A stretch of 64,000 bases of DNA from Laetiporus sulphureus 93-53 (lineage: Eukaryota > Basidiomycota > Agaricomycetes > Polyporales > Laetiporaceae), in the NCBI RefSeq assembly GCF_001632365.1, contig NW_024468532.1:69623-133622 (forward strand), read 5' to 3'. The notes below the pieces were generated by a model. That model searched no databases. It was given only the letters and a program-made list of their open reading frames with translations, and was not told where the DNA came from. The translations under genes were made by a program, and so were the position numbers. Positions 1 to 11,663 of the stretch are shown here, piece by piece. Each line of letters starts with the position of its first letter. The stretch's first letter is position 1.

Positions 1-2817
1 AAGGGAGTCCTTAATGTCCATTCGGGCGTGAACGTGCGGTACATCGCGATGGTGTAAGCATGATATTTTAACACCGCTTTGTGACGAGTCTTACCGAGAC
101 TACTCCAGATCAGTCAAGGTCAAGGACACGAAGAGTGGGAAACGATCTGTTGCGCATTTTTACCGGAATTGCGAGGTCTGGCCTCGGCTTGATTTGTCCG
201 TCGTCCTCGCGCCTGCTCCAAGGCCTCTTCAAGCCGCAACAAGCAAAAGTCTCTCTGTGCTGAGCAACGGCAGCAAAGTGAAGCTAACTGCGCTGATGCA
301 CCGGCTGACTTGGGTAGCCGGTCAAAGATGCTATGTTGACGTTTCTGTCATCAACGAAACGAAGAAGACCGTCAAGACGTTGACCTTGACGCTTATTCGG
401 ACGACGACTATTTTCCGGCCGAAGCCTGCACTTGACGCCGGAAGCGTGCGCTCAGTGGATCTAGACGCATGTCAGACTTCGACGATGCACAAGTTACTCG
501 CGGAAACGGTCCTGGAGATGGCTCAACGAGGAACGAAAGGCCATGCCAGTGCTAAGGGTTGGTGGACCGGCGTGGGGCCTGGTAAGGAGCTAGCATTTTC
601 CCATTATATTCTGTTACCGGTAAGCAAGTGCCATTCCCGCATGATGGCCGCAATCTCATCTGCTCATGCCAGGCTGAAGCCTTGTCGATTATACGAGGCC
701 GTTTGCTCGAGGTGGAATATTCTATTCGTGTCACACTGAGCGCTGGGTCATTGTCCTCCGATGTGCACGTTACACTTCCCGTACGTATCGTCAATTTTCT
801 CTCCATTGACCCGGCACCCGTCGGCTTGCTACATTCTCCGAGCGGTGCCCATGTTCGCCCTCTGCTGCGTCGGCGATCCATCGACGGAGAAATAGACTCG
901 AGGAGATCATCTGTTACTGACTGGCCTAGCATTACTCGCAGTGGAGAGATATTGTTCCAAGGGCAAGGTAGCGCGCTGTACAACCACGTTGATAGCAAAA
1001 AGAACGCACCCAATCTCCCTCAGGCGCAGTCGGGTATTCGCAAAGCCCGTCGCGCCGCTCGCGCAGCGCGCACCAATCAAGGTAGCACCATCTCAGCGCT
1101 GCACGTCATGAACCCCGACCGGCTTTCGTCCACGGCCTCTTCATTGGTGGATGAAGGCGATGGTAACGACAGTGAGGCTAGCTTTTACTCCACGGACGAG
1201 AGCTCCTACCTATCTAGCGCGGACGAACTTCTCGCCTCATTGTCCGAATCCCAGCCGCGAGAGTTGGGAAACCTTAACCTTGATGAGCCCGACTCGGACA
1301 AGGAAGTGAATTTTGTTGTTGGAAGGTTTGTGGAGGAAGACGACGAGGACGATGTGCCCGGGTTTCTCGCAGGCCCCAAATACGGCTCACGCGCCTCACG
1401 CGTTAGCGTAGCCCGCCCTGTGGGTCCGCGCCCGACAAGCCACCTGGAAAGGGGCAGGCGGCGCGAATTGCGTCATATTCAGCACGGAGCTATTAACACG
1501 CCGATGGCCACGACCTACTTCCACCAGCGGGTGCATGAGAAACTCGCTGCACTCGCCGTGTCCGATTCCGACGCGTCCGCTAATTTCATCACATCGTCCC
1601 CATCCTTATCTCCACCTCTTCCCGGAACCTGTAGCTCCGAATCTGGGTCGGAGCCAGGATCTTTGCAGAACTTTGCGCTCCATATGGGCGCACCGTCGCC
1701 ACGAGATCTTAGCGTGGGCGCATCAGACGAACCCGCCACGGACGCATGTGTCCTCTTTGATGCGGATGCCACGCCAAGACTAGGACGCGGGTACGACGTG
1801 CAAGCTGTGCATTGTCTATCAGTGATAGTGCCCCAGGTGACGGTGCGCCCACTCCGCCCATCTCGCCATCCTGCTCGGCGCGCACGTTCTCAGGGTGGCT
1901 CTGCCGCAGTAGATGTGTGCCCGGCCGAAGCCACTAGTACACTGGTAGTCCGTTCCCAGACCCCGGTCAGCAGTCAGGCATCCGATGAAATGACTTATGG
2001 TGACGTTTGTACTGATGGGTCAATGTACTCGTCTGTCAAGATCACGGGCAGTGTCAGGACGGTCCGTGAGCTTCCTCACCCGCCTGTGCCCGTCTCGCCC
2101 CACGGAGCTTTGCCTGAATGTCTATCCGCTACCTCGGTCCCGGTCTGTCAAATCGAACGCGGTTCAGTAGCCCGTGGTAGCGGCGTGGCACTCAGTCACC
2201 GTACCACATTGACGGCATCTGTTCCTTCTGCTGCCCCTTCAATGCGTTCCTCGTCATCAACAACGCAATCCCGCATGCTGTCCACCTCAGATCCGTCTTG
2301 TGCTTCTGGAGTACTTTCTGCTGAGTCAGTGAGTACCTCGGTGCCGGCAGCGGGTTCTAGTGGAGAGCCCGCGTCTGTCGATGCCCCTGACCCAAGTACG
2401 CCTCCTGAAACGTCTGCGCACAACACGCTGTCCTCACCGCATCGCACCGATGGAGCCGATCACGTTCTTAGCGGCGACCGCACGCTGGCGCAGGAGCATC
2501 ACCAGCACGCACGCGCGGCGGGTTCCCACCAAATCCGTGGTGTCCCCATCTTTCGCGGAAGGCCCCCGCGCGTGCTTGCGCGCGCCATGGCAAGCCCCAC
2601 GAGGTCAGTCGGGACGGGCTCAGGTTCTCCCGCTATCAGCGGGAGGAAGGCAAGGCCGACGAGTGTGCACGCGTACTCTGCTGCTGCGCTCGCTCGCCCG
2701 TTGATGGGGATGCAGAGGGCTGGGTCGGACCCTGGTGAGCATGCAGGTACAGCTACTGGTGGGAGTGCGGTTGCAGAGCGCGTGGCGGCGCTGGAAGAGC
2801 GGACGAAGACCGCATAA
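1..2817 (+). CDS. Arrestin-like (C-terminal domain) protein, 5' partial
   Basis: The reading frame is open at base 1, so the start lies outside the window. Three exons fit: 1-51, 89-619 and 673-2817, all phase 0, giving about 908 visible residues. The first ~230 residues look like the second beta-sandwich of an arrestin fold: GVNVRYIAM, then HFYRNCEVWPRLD, a strand-rich block (RLTWVAGQRCYVDVSV), the conserved GTKGHASAKGWWTGV and a closing VTLPVRIVNF. The remaining ~650 residues are serine/proline-rich and probably disordered, with an acidic patch (VEEDDEDDVPGF) and a short helical end (VAALEERTKTA). Arrestin-related proteins are adaptors linking membrane cargo to ubiquitin ligases and endocytosis; no clear PPxY ligase-binding motif was noticed, so that role is inference. 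Further small introns inside the long last exon cannot be excluded. Confidence 0.75.
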
Positions 2818-3884
2818 GGAGGTGTGCACGTTTGAAGAGACGTGCTACGCTGGGCCGCCGCATTGACTAGTTTCATCCATTCCGTTCGTTGCTAGCTAGT
2901 TGCGTGGTCGATCTTGATCGGCGAACATATGTGTATTCCCTACCCATGGATCTTTCGCAATTTTCTGAGACTGCCGCGCAGCTGCTATAGCAATTGAGTA
3001 AATTATATGAGGCCTGTATAAGCACCGGCGAGCCGAGCGCCATGCTTGCCTACGTTCGGCTGTTCAAGGCACTCATGCACCAACAAAGGCACACTACGCT
3101 AGTTAAAGTTGCCGACGGACGACAGACTTCCCAGACAAACCAAAGTCGCTGACCTTTTCTAGTCACTTCGATGCCTAATTTATTCCGGATGATTGTGTGG
3201 AAGCCGACCATCTTGACGAAAATTAAAACTGGCGAGCGCGGAAGTATCTTGAAAAGCGGAGGGATCTCTGAGTTTGGATGTACCTTGCCGACGTTCCGTG
3301 TGGAAGCAGATCGAAACGTACTCAAAATGGCTCGGTTATTCATCGAGTGACGATCACGCAGCCTCGCGCTTGCTGTGCACCCTTCTGAGATAGGTATAGC
3401 ATGGTTTATATATCATCACTGAGCCACTGACCGGAACACTCTAGGAAATGGAAGACCCAAAGTTTGGAAATTGAGGCCTTTGCAAGTGCACATGGGCCGT
3501 TGTCCCTCCGTGCAGCTGATGCAATCGTTGCATATAGAGTTTGACTTGGTAGTTCCTGTGGTAAATCCGAGGCGCCCGGTTCCTACTCACATGGACACAT
3601 TGCGATTGTCATACCTTTCTCTATATAGTAAAGTATGAGTGGTCTTGTGGCAACATCAGGGCAATCCATCCATGCCACCATGGCAAACTTTACTCGCTAT
3701 ATTGTTCGCCTGAGATTATCTTCGCTGAAACGCGAGCTGTTTAGGCTTACGTTATGTGGGATTCCGTGTCGTGAATTAGCGGTGCTACAATTCCGATGAT
3801 ATATTGACAGTTGCATGTCAGTCGCCATGACAGAATGACGGTATGCACTTGCGTTGCGCTTCTGATCATCCATACCATGTCTCA
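2818..3884. other. Intergenic, convergent 3' ends
   Basis: About 1.07 kb between the arrestin-like gene and the converging dehydrogenase gene. No supported gene. A minus-strand open frame of 97 codons (3050-3343) resembles no family I know. A ten-residue kinase-like motif in another minus frame is discussed under rejected items. Confidence 0.5.
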
Positions 3885-5023
3885 TCACTCAATGGCCACA
3901 CCTCCATTTATATGAATGACTTGGCCACTGTACGCGATCAACTGTCAGCGACTTTTCTTAATGAGTAGAAGTGGCTCGTGTGACACATACCTGATGTCAC
4001 TCGAATCTACTGATGCGAGGTACACGAACGCTGTTGCGATCTCAACGGGCTGACCTGCACGACCCATGGGGACCGTCATTCCGAAATTTTCAATTGATTG
4101 CTTTGACATCGTAGCCGGGCTGTATGCGCATGTTAGTACTGCGCGCTTCTACGCAATTGGCGTGCAAGCGCTCATATCAATGGCGTCCAGATCGGACCGG
4201 GTGCAACCGCATTGCAGCGAATGCCTTTCTCTCCAACAATCTGGTTGCTGAGCGCGCGCATAAAGCCGATGATAGCGCCCTTTGTTGCAGTGTAGTCGAT
4301 GAGCTCGGGGTGACCCACGGCCATGTTGATGGATGCGTTAAAGTTGATCGTCGCGCCTGGAGGGATGTGCGGGATGGCAGCTTTGCAGATGTAGAAGAAG
4401 GAGTGGATGTTGGTGTCAAACGTATTATGCCACTGCTCGGTGGGGAGCGTGGGCAGATAGGTGTTGGCGTTCTGTGTTCCATGATTGAGCACACTGCAGG
4501 TGAGGTCAGTATATGCGGGTTAAACAATGTCAAAGTGCAGGGAGTGCACTCACAGGGCATCGAGCTTGCCGTGGAAGGATATATGCTTTTCGATGAGCAG
4601 GATACACTGCTCCTCTTTGCGAAGGTCGAACTCGAGCATCTGGACTTTGCGTTTTCCGTTGGTCTCCTTTTTGATCTCCTCCTCCGCTACCTTGGCCTCA
4701 TCCTTTTCCTTCGAGGTGTAGGTAAGCGTGAGGTCTGCGCCTTCCAGGGCTAGGCAAATCTCAGCGTCGGTCGCTCACGAGCCGCATAACTTTGCAGACC
4801 CACCGAACAAAATCGCGGTGCTCAGACCAATACCGCTGTCTCCACCCGTAATAATGGCGCTCTTGCCTTCGAGCTTCCCAGAAGCCTTGTAAAGCTTTCC
4901 ATCTGCAGTGACATTGTTGAGCGGCTGAGGATCGAGCTTTTTCTGGAGACCTGGAGCATCGGGCTGCTCCTGGAGGGGAGGTTTATAGCCCTTTTGGAAC
5001 TGCTCGATGTACTTCATGTGCAT
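3885..5023 (-). CDS. Short-chain dehydrogenase/reductase (classical SDR)
   Basis: Five exons on the minus strand (5023-4804, 4749-4554, 4493-4176, 4119-3991, 3927-3885) join into exactly 302 codons. The Rossmann cofactor motif TGGDSGIG sits near residue 50, the catalytic serine in NASINMAVG, and the YxxxK pair in YTATKGAIIGF; PGPIWTPLI and the C-terminal GQVIHINGG are standard SDR landmarks. The NNAG motif reads LNHGTQ, a variant I associate with a fungal branch of these enzymes. An NAD(P)-dependent oxidoreductase of the long-N-terminus YghA-like branch is the best call; the substrate is unknown. The start is the first of two close ATGs (MHMKYIEQF). The third intron appears to begin with ATGAGC instead of GTGAGC; every other junction is GT-AG. 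If that intron cannot be removed, the frame meets a stop directly after TPLI and loses the last 57 residues. Confidence 0.88.
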
Positions 5024-5434
5024 TGTGAGTGGAGATCGAGGGAGGGGAGTACTCTGGCGAAGGGAACGACTTACGAGGATTTATAGGCGTTGGCGAGCGA
5101 CGCATATTGTCGCACTTGAGGCGGTCACAGATGCCGGCGGCATGGTCGAGGAATGGGAAATGGTAAAGGCGCCGCTTTGTGACGCCACCGCCGATTCGCG
5201 TGCAGATTGCTCGTTGCCGTTGAATCTGCCTCTCTATCTGCTCAGATTCCCTCAATCTCGCTGCGTACTTAGATTCTGCGCAGAAAGGATCCGCACTGAC
5301 TCACCACTGCGCCGGTGGCCCCGCGACTGATCCGATCAGTAACTGGCAGGTGCCTTCCTGCAGCCTGTCCTCCGCGAGTCAGTCTCCTGTGCTTAAGCAA
5401 CACTACACTTGAACTTCTACACTTGAACTTGTCT
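5024..5434. promoter_or_regulatory. Divergent promoter between SDR and VTA1
   Basis: A 411-bp divergent intergenic region that must hold both promoters. Just before the VTA1 start, a 13-14 bp unit (TACACTTGAACTT) is repeated directly at 5404-5417 and 5418-5430, inside the likely 5' leader. No clear TATA box was seen. Confidence 0.4.
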
Positions 5435-6991
5435 ATGTCTATCAAGAGCCTTCCTCCCGTCCCTCCAGAGCTCAAGTCCATTTCTCCCTATCTGCAACGC
5501 GCCGAAGAGCTCGCATCGCAAGATGCCGTTGTTGCTTACTGGTGTACGTCGCTTCTTCTTCTTCCTTCTATCTCTCATCGGAAGTATTCCAGGTGCATGC
5601 TACGCAGCCCAGCTCGGCATTGCAGCCAAAGCCAAAGAGCCCGCCTCCCGCAAATTCCTCTTCGACCTCCTGGACATCCTCGAGAAAATGAAAGCACAGA
5701 TGAGCTCGAACGACGCGATCGAGGACGAAGCAGCTGCCAGTGCTTACGTCGAAAACTTTGCGTTGAAATTGTTCACCATGGCAGACAATGAGGACAGACG
5801 TGGGGAGGCGACTCGGTGAGTTTGCCCGTTCGGTTATCCCGCTCGACTCAACGTTCATAAAGTCCTTTTCCCTTTCCTCTCATCTGCTCATATTCACTTA
5901 CAACTGGTGTGAAATGAATTGCAATGATCACCAGCAAAACAGCCAAGAAATTCCTCGTTGCAGCCAACTTCTTCGAAGTCCTCCGCACCTTCGACAAGCC
6001 CGGCTCCTCCTCCACACCCACCGACAACTCCAACGAAGACAAGATCCGCTACGCCAAATGGAAAGCCGCTGACATCGCCAAAGCCTTCCGCGAAGGACGC
6101 AAACCCACACCCGGCCCGGCTGGGTCAAGCGTCAACGCGAGCCCAAGCCCCGAGCCAGGTGCGCTTCAGGTGGAACAGGCGGTTTCTCCGCCACCGGGAT
6201 CGACCACGACCTCGCCCCCGCCGGCTCTCACGGACATGCCGCCGGGCCCGGGCGCGTGGAGCACAGTGGCGACGGTGGGCACGCCGGGTGTATCTGGCGG
6301 TAGGAGGAATCTCGGCGCTCGCGTGAGCGGAGAGTTGGAAGGTAGAGAGCAGGAAGCTTTGGATATGGAGAGGCAGACGATCCCGAGAGAGGTGTCGCCC
6401 CCGAAGGAGGTGCGGTTCACGCCGTCCGTTGCGGGCAGGTTTTCGACGCCCGGCGCACCTCCAACTCCCTCGACAGCAGCCACTGTCGCGTCGTCTCCCC
6501 CCGCACTCTCGGAGGAACCAAACCCTTACGAGCTCGCTACTGCGCCCACGCTCGACCAGCTCCCGCCAGAGATCGTTCCAGAGTCGATGGTGCCGTTGCC
6601 GGTGTCTCCAACCGTAGGAAGCGCAGAGCTTCCGCCCCCACCTCCTCCTTCACAGCCGTCGTTTGCCGCGCCCTTCCCACCGCCGCCCGTCACGGCTCCC
6701 TCGTTTGCGCCGTATTCCTCCGGCGCACCGGTCGCGCCCCCTCCGCCCTTCATCGCCCCTCGTCCTCCCGTCCCGCCTCCTTCCATGATCTCCCCTCCCC
6801 AACTGTACTACTCGCACCCACCACAAGCACATGTTTCGGAGGTGACACGGACAGAGGCGGTGGAGCTGACTCCGGTGGAGATGGCGCGTGCGCAGAAGCA
6901 TTGCAAGTTTGCGATCTCGGCGCTGGATTATGAGGATGTGGAGCAGGCGCGGAAGGAGTTGAGGGCGGCGTTGAGGATGTTGGGTGGGTGA
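5435..6991 (+). CDS. VTA1: ESCRT/MVB regulator Vta1 (LIP5-type)
   Basis: Exons 5435-5543, 5593-5815 and 5935-6991 give 462 residues. The N-terminal ~155 residues match the tandem MIT-like helical domain of Vta1/LIP5: LKSISPYLQRAEEL, DAVVAYW, YVENFALKLFTMADNEDRRGEAT and KTAKKFLVAANFFEVL. A long proline/serine linker with polyproline runs follows, and the last ~40 residues (ELTPVEMARAQKHCKFAISAL and the ARKELRAALRMLG helix) are the Vta1 C-terminal domain. In yeast this end dimerises and activates the Vps4 ATPase, while the N-terminus binds Vps60/Did2, so the protein should promote ESCRT-III disassembly at endosomes. The linker is longer than in yeast Vta1 (about 330 residues in total), as in many basidiomycetes. 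Start: first ATG after a pyrimidine-rich leader. Confidence 0.93.
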
Positions 6992-7105
6992 CCGAGATGA
7001 GATTTCCACATCATTGAGTTATCGATGCTGAAATGAAGTCTCTCGTTAAAATTCTGCATGTTCGCTAGCATCTTTGACACATACATTTGATTGCTCTGTC
7101 GGTCT

Positions 7106-7488
7106 CATCAGGAAAGCTCAAATCCGGCTTACGACACTTTTATCCGCTGGCCATCACCAAAAAGACAATAACGGTGTACTTATTGGCTTGTGCAAGCCAA
7201 AACCGAGAGAATAAGCCAAAAAGGAGGCTCCGGAGCCACAAGCCCATTCATCAGGAAAACTCAAATCGGCTTTTATCCGCTTGCCATCACCAAAAAAAGA
7301 CAGTAAGCCCGAAAAAGTCTCAGGACCTCCTTGTTTCGGACTTTTATCCGAGTTGGGAGCTTCTTATCGTGTGCTTATTTGCTTGTACAAGCCAGATTCA
7401 GCAAGAACAAGTCAAAAAGGAGGTTCTCGAGCCACAAGCCAATTTGAGTTTTCCTGATGTTTGAGGTTTCCTGATGCTTTTCCTGATG
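7106..7488. repeat. Hairpin-rich repeat with inverted termini (MITE-like)
   Basis: The 18-mer CATCAGGAAAACTCAAAT at 7249-7266 has an exact reverse complement at 7442-7459. A near-copy (one change) lies at 7106-7123, and the tip TTTCCTGATG recurs at 7467-7476 and 7479-7488. Between them two diverged copies of one module appear (about 7138-7245 and 7274-7441), each holding TTATCCGC-GCCATCACCAAAAA and a palindromic core: TTGGCTTGTGCAAGCCAA at 7183-7200 in the first and GCTTGTACAAGC at 7381-7392 in the second. A perfect palindrome GGCTCCGGAGCC sits at 7226-7237. There is no coding capacity. A small non-autonomous DNA transposon, possibly one copy nested in another, is the best guess; target-site duplications were not identified. 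Confidence 0.55.
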
Positions 7489-7865
7489 CTGGAACAGATA
7501 TCAGTGGGCAGACCGTACAAATGTAGAGGGCACAATTGCTAGATACGGTGCAAGTTTTGTGTTAAACGAACGTCGGAATGAGTGTCGTCTGACTACGGGT
7601 CCGGGCCACTATTTCATTGTGGCCCCGCGCAGATCGCTATCTCGCCGATCGTTCACACGCCTCTGCTGAGTCAGCATCAGTGCGTGGCAAGGCAGTTGCC
7701 CGTTTCACACGCAACCCACTCGAGCGGTAACAAAATTCGCCCTCGTAGCGCAGCCTCGCTTCCCCTCTCCCTCTCCCTCGCTCTTTGCCTCTGGTCCTTA
7801 GCACGTCCATGCTCACCCACACGCCGCCATTTTAAAGGACCACCGCTCGTACTCCGTTCTCCGGG

Positions 7866-10784
7866 ATGGCACCGAGACGTCTCTCGTTCTCCGTCAACCC
7901 TCTCTGGACGCACTATATCTCGCTCGCATCGTTGGCGTTGGCTGTGCTGCTAGGACTCGTGCGATACTCCCTCGTTGGTATGTGCGTGCCCGTTTGCGCT
8001 CTCGGACGCTGTCTCAAGGGATGACCGATGCGCTGCAGACCGTACCGATCCGTTGCATTGCCATGCGTTGCTCACGGAGGGCCAGTGGCTGGACAATAAG
8101 TTCAAGAACTGGCAGCCGGAAGGTGAGTTATCCACACTGAATGCATCGCAGAAGAGCGAGGGAGACTAATTGCTCCGCAGGCTGCATGATGTACACCTAC
8201 ATGCCGAAGGATGTCACCGCCTGCATGGCCGCGCGCCGGGTGGTCTTTGTTGGCGACTCCGTAGCACGCCAGCTTTTCTTCCAATTTGCACACGCCGTCG
8301 ACCCGACCTTGCCCACGGCCCCTCCAGACGATGCGCTCAAGCATTCCGACCACCTCTACACATCGTCCTCCTCTGCCATCCAGCTTTCCTTCATCTGGGA
8401 CCCATACCTTAACTCCTCTCAAACATTCTCGCTAATCAATCCCTCCTCCACGAGCACAAGCGCAAGCATCAGTGCTCCTGACCCCGATCGACCCGCACTC
8501 CTCGTGCTCGGATCCGGCCTATGGTACCTCCGCTACGCAGATGCAGGCTCGGGCGGGCTTCCCGCCTGGGAGGCACGCATGGCAGGCATCCTCGACGCAC
8601 TCGCGCGCGCACCCTTCCCGCCCGCCGACGAAACGGTCGTACTGCCCGTGGAGGACATCGTACCTTTGAAGCTCTCGCGCGAACGCGCCGCGTCGATGCA
8701 CTCCTCCGACATCGACGCGATGAACGCGGACCTGCAGCACCGCATCCGTCCGCCGGCGCTGGCGGACCCATATGCGTTCTTCCCTGGGATCGGCGGGCGT
8801 GCCCCGCCGAAGCGGATGCTTCCTGTGTCGTTGCCGCTGGTGTTCAATCGGATGCTGGATGGGTCGCAGACGGAGGACGGGCTGCATTTCTCGAATGGCT
8901 TGGTGACGGCGCAGGCGAATGTGCTGTTGAATTTGCGGTGTAATGACGTGTTGCCGAAGACGTTCCCGTTGGACAAGACGTGCTGTCGGAGCTATCCGAG
9001 GCCATCGCCGTTGCATGCTTTAGTTCTAGGGATAGTCATTCTGTGGGGTCCTATCTGTGTGCTGTTGTCTAGACGTCTTGGTGAGCCATCGCGAGTAAGA
9101 TATCCTGCAAGCATTCACTCACAGGAGGACAGGCTATCGTTCATCTGGGCAACCTCTCGTTGGTGAACATGACATGCCCGCTGTTGTAGTGAGCGCTGCA
9201 GCTGCATTGATATACCTCGCGGATCGCACTGGGTTTTGGTTGAAGGAGCAAAAGCAATTTAGTCCCTGGGTATTCTCATTCTTGAGCATGCTAAGTCTTG
9301 CCATCGGCCTACTCACAACGAGGCGGGCGGACAAAGATCTTGGATTCATGAATCGCGAACAGACGGATGAGTGGAAGGGGTGGATGCAGAGTACGTTCAT
9401 CTCGCGCTGCAGCGCCTTTGAGTTAGGCTGACCTCGTCTGGCCCTCAGTTGCTGTCCTGATTTATCATTATACCGGTGCATCCAAGGTGTCCGGGGTTTA
9501 CAACGTCATTCGAGTGCTGGTTGCTGCGTATCTTTTCATGACAGGATATGGACATACGACATTCTATGTCAAGAAGGCTGACTTCGGCTTCACACGTATT
9601 GCACAGGTACGTTGATTCAGCTTTCTCTAACCACCACGCGGACTCTGAGAATCGATACGCAGGTCATGATCCGACTTAACCTGCTAACTCTGCTACTCGC
9701 ATATATCATGAACACCGATTACCTCTCCTATTACTTTGCTCCGCTAGTATCCTGGTGGTTCCTCATCATATACGTCACGATGGCGGCAGGCTCGCAGTAC
9801 AATGACCGTACTGTGTTCCTCGTATGCAAGATCCTGCTCTCGATGGCGCTTGTCACCTGGTTCATGAGTGAACAGTGGATGCTTGAGGCGCTCTTCCAAT
9901 TCCTCGAGAGAGCATGCGGCATCCGCTGGTCGGCACGCGAGTGGTCATTCCGCGTCAACCTTGACCTCTGGATTGTCTACGCCGGAATGTTCACCGCGCT
10001 CGCAGTCATCAAGATCCGCGAGCACCGGCTGACTGACCACCCGCAGTGGCCGCTCGCGGTGAAGGCCTCGATCGCCGTGTCCGCGGTCGTGCTTCTGTGG
10101 TTCTTCGCGTTTGAGCTGTACCAGCCGGACAAGTTCGCGTACAACCTGTGGCATCCGTACATCTCCTTCCTTCCCGTGGGCGCGTTCGTGGTCCTTCGAA
10201 ACGCCAATGCCATCCTGCGTTCAGCGTCGTCGAGGGCGTTCGCGTTCATCGGGACGTGTTCGTTGGAGACGTTCATCATCCAGTACCACTTCTGGCTCGC
10301 GGGCGATACCAAGGGCATCCTCCTTGTCGTTCCCGGGACCCGATGGCGTCCCGTGAACCTCATCGTCACCACCTTCATGTTCATCTACGTTTCTTACTGG
10401 TTCGCACGAGCGACGGGCGAGATCACCAGCTGGATGTGTGGTTCACAGAAGCCGCCGACGTTGCCTACGATAGTGGAGCCGTCATCGAACACTAGCCGGC
10501 GCGGTCATGCTATGACTTCCGCTGAGGAAGGGGAAGTGATTTTCCTTGCTGAACAAGGAAAAGATGCCGAGGAAAATGAGCGACCACAAGAACCCGATAC
10601 CCCCGCACGGCCGCAACGACGGTGGGTGGACCGGCTCGCAGAGGGATCGTCGAATACCCAGTCCTCGCCAGGCTTTAGAGTATGGTATGGCGAGACGGAA
10701 TGGAAGCCAGGAGTGAAGACAAAACTTGCCATCGCGGCAGCTGCGATGTGGCTGCTGAACATCATGTGGCCATCGCCGTCGTAG
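7866..10784 (+). CDS. CAS1-domain sugar O-acetyltransferase with N-terminal SGNH (PC-esterase) domain
   Basis: Six exons (7866-7977, 8039-8122, 8181-9080, 9133-9390, 9449-9606, 9663-10784) join in phase to 877 codons. One N-terminal membrane segment (residues ~12-36) is followed by a lumenal SGNH/PC-esterase-like domain with GDSVARQ (block I, residue ~90) and DGLH (the Asp-x-x-His block, residue ~297). From residue ~340 a polytopic CAS1 acyltransferase domain follows, with landmarks [49 protein letters not shown] and [14 protein letters not shown]. The architecture matches Cryptococcus Cas1 (capsule glucuronoxylomannan O-acetylation) and animal CASD1 (sialic acid O-acetylation), both Golgi proteins. 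The natural acceptor here is probably a wall or secreted polysaccharide; that is inference. The final ~90 residues hold a hydrophilic linker and one last hydrophobic segment. Confidence 0.93.
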
Positions 10785-11663
10785 ATTGGACGAACAGCTT
10801 GTCATATGCACATACTTTACTACATGAACTGTAGAACATTACATAGCCTACATAATCGCACCTGACCTCATTGTACTTACTCTACACACGCGCGTGTTTA
10901 GCACATACGTCAGATACCTGATGGAAGGGCAGTTACTTGAACGCGAAGACGGATCTGTACAGACGTACATAAGGATCGTCTGGTTGATGACATCATATGA
11001 AGACATGCACATATGTCATAATCGTAGCTGTCTCCGGCAGAAAATGGGAGGCGAAATCACCTCCTTGAGCTTCTAGATCTGTTTATTCACACTCGACTGA
11101 TCCTGAAAAACAAATCGTTGAGCGTACAGATCACACGAGTGATTGTCAAACAACGTCAGAATTAGCATGGTTAATCGTCATGACCCGTCCTTTAGACGGG
11201 TTCAGGACTTGACTCTATGTTATTCATCTCTCGAGACTTGGGTTGACGTAGGAGACGAGGACTCACGGTTTCTACCACCAGGAGGTACGCAACTGAACGA
11301 CCTATTGAGTATAATGTAAGTATTCTGTGCAGTTGACTGGAGGGACGAAGGCTCAGAAATTTGGGTATATGAACGTGTAATTCATCGGCCCGCAAGCCTC
11401 GAAGTAGCGATTCGTTTGATTCTCGTCACTGCGACAGAAAAAAGGTCGACTTAACTCACCTGGAGAAGAGGAACATCTGAGACAGCCATGCTGAAAACAC
11501 GCACAAGACACGCTGACGCCGAAAAATTCAAGTAGCTAAAAGCGTGGCCCATGATCACGTGCAGAAGGTTAGGGCAGGTGCGGAGCGAGCGTGATACGCG
11601 CGCGCTACCGCTCTGGGCACTCAGCTTACTTCCACCTTTCAGCTTGAGGTCTCACAGACGACA
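10785..11663. other. Intergenic; STS1 promoter side
   Basis: About 0.88 kb between two genes on the same strand. No gene seen. Contains a 7-bp perfect hairpin with a 5-base loop (11183-11201), a 12-bp palindrome ACACGCGCGTGT (10886-10897), and a CACGTG E-box at 11556-11561, about 105 bp before the STS1 start. Confidence 0.5.

Noticed and set aside
3098..3150. Minus-strand KVSDFGLSGKSVV, like a protein kinase DFG motif
   Set aside because: Only about ten residues match, stops lie close on both sides and no HRD or APE motif is nearby; likely chance or an untraceable relic.
4124..4753. 209-codon plus-strand open frame
   Set aside because: It is antisense to the well-supported dehydrogenase exons and has no family-like sequence.
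11183..11201. 7-bp hairpin with 5-base loop as a terminator or ncRNA
   Set aside because: No T-run or conserved partner; short hairpins of this kind arise by chance in intergenic DNA.
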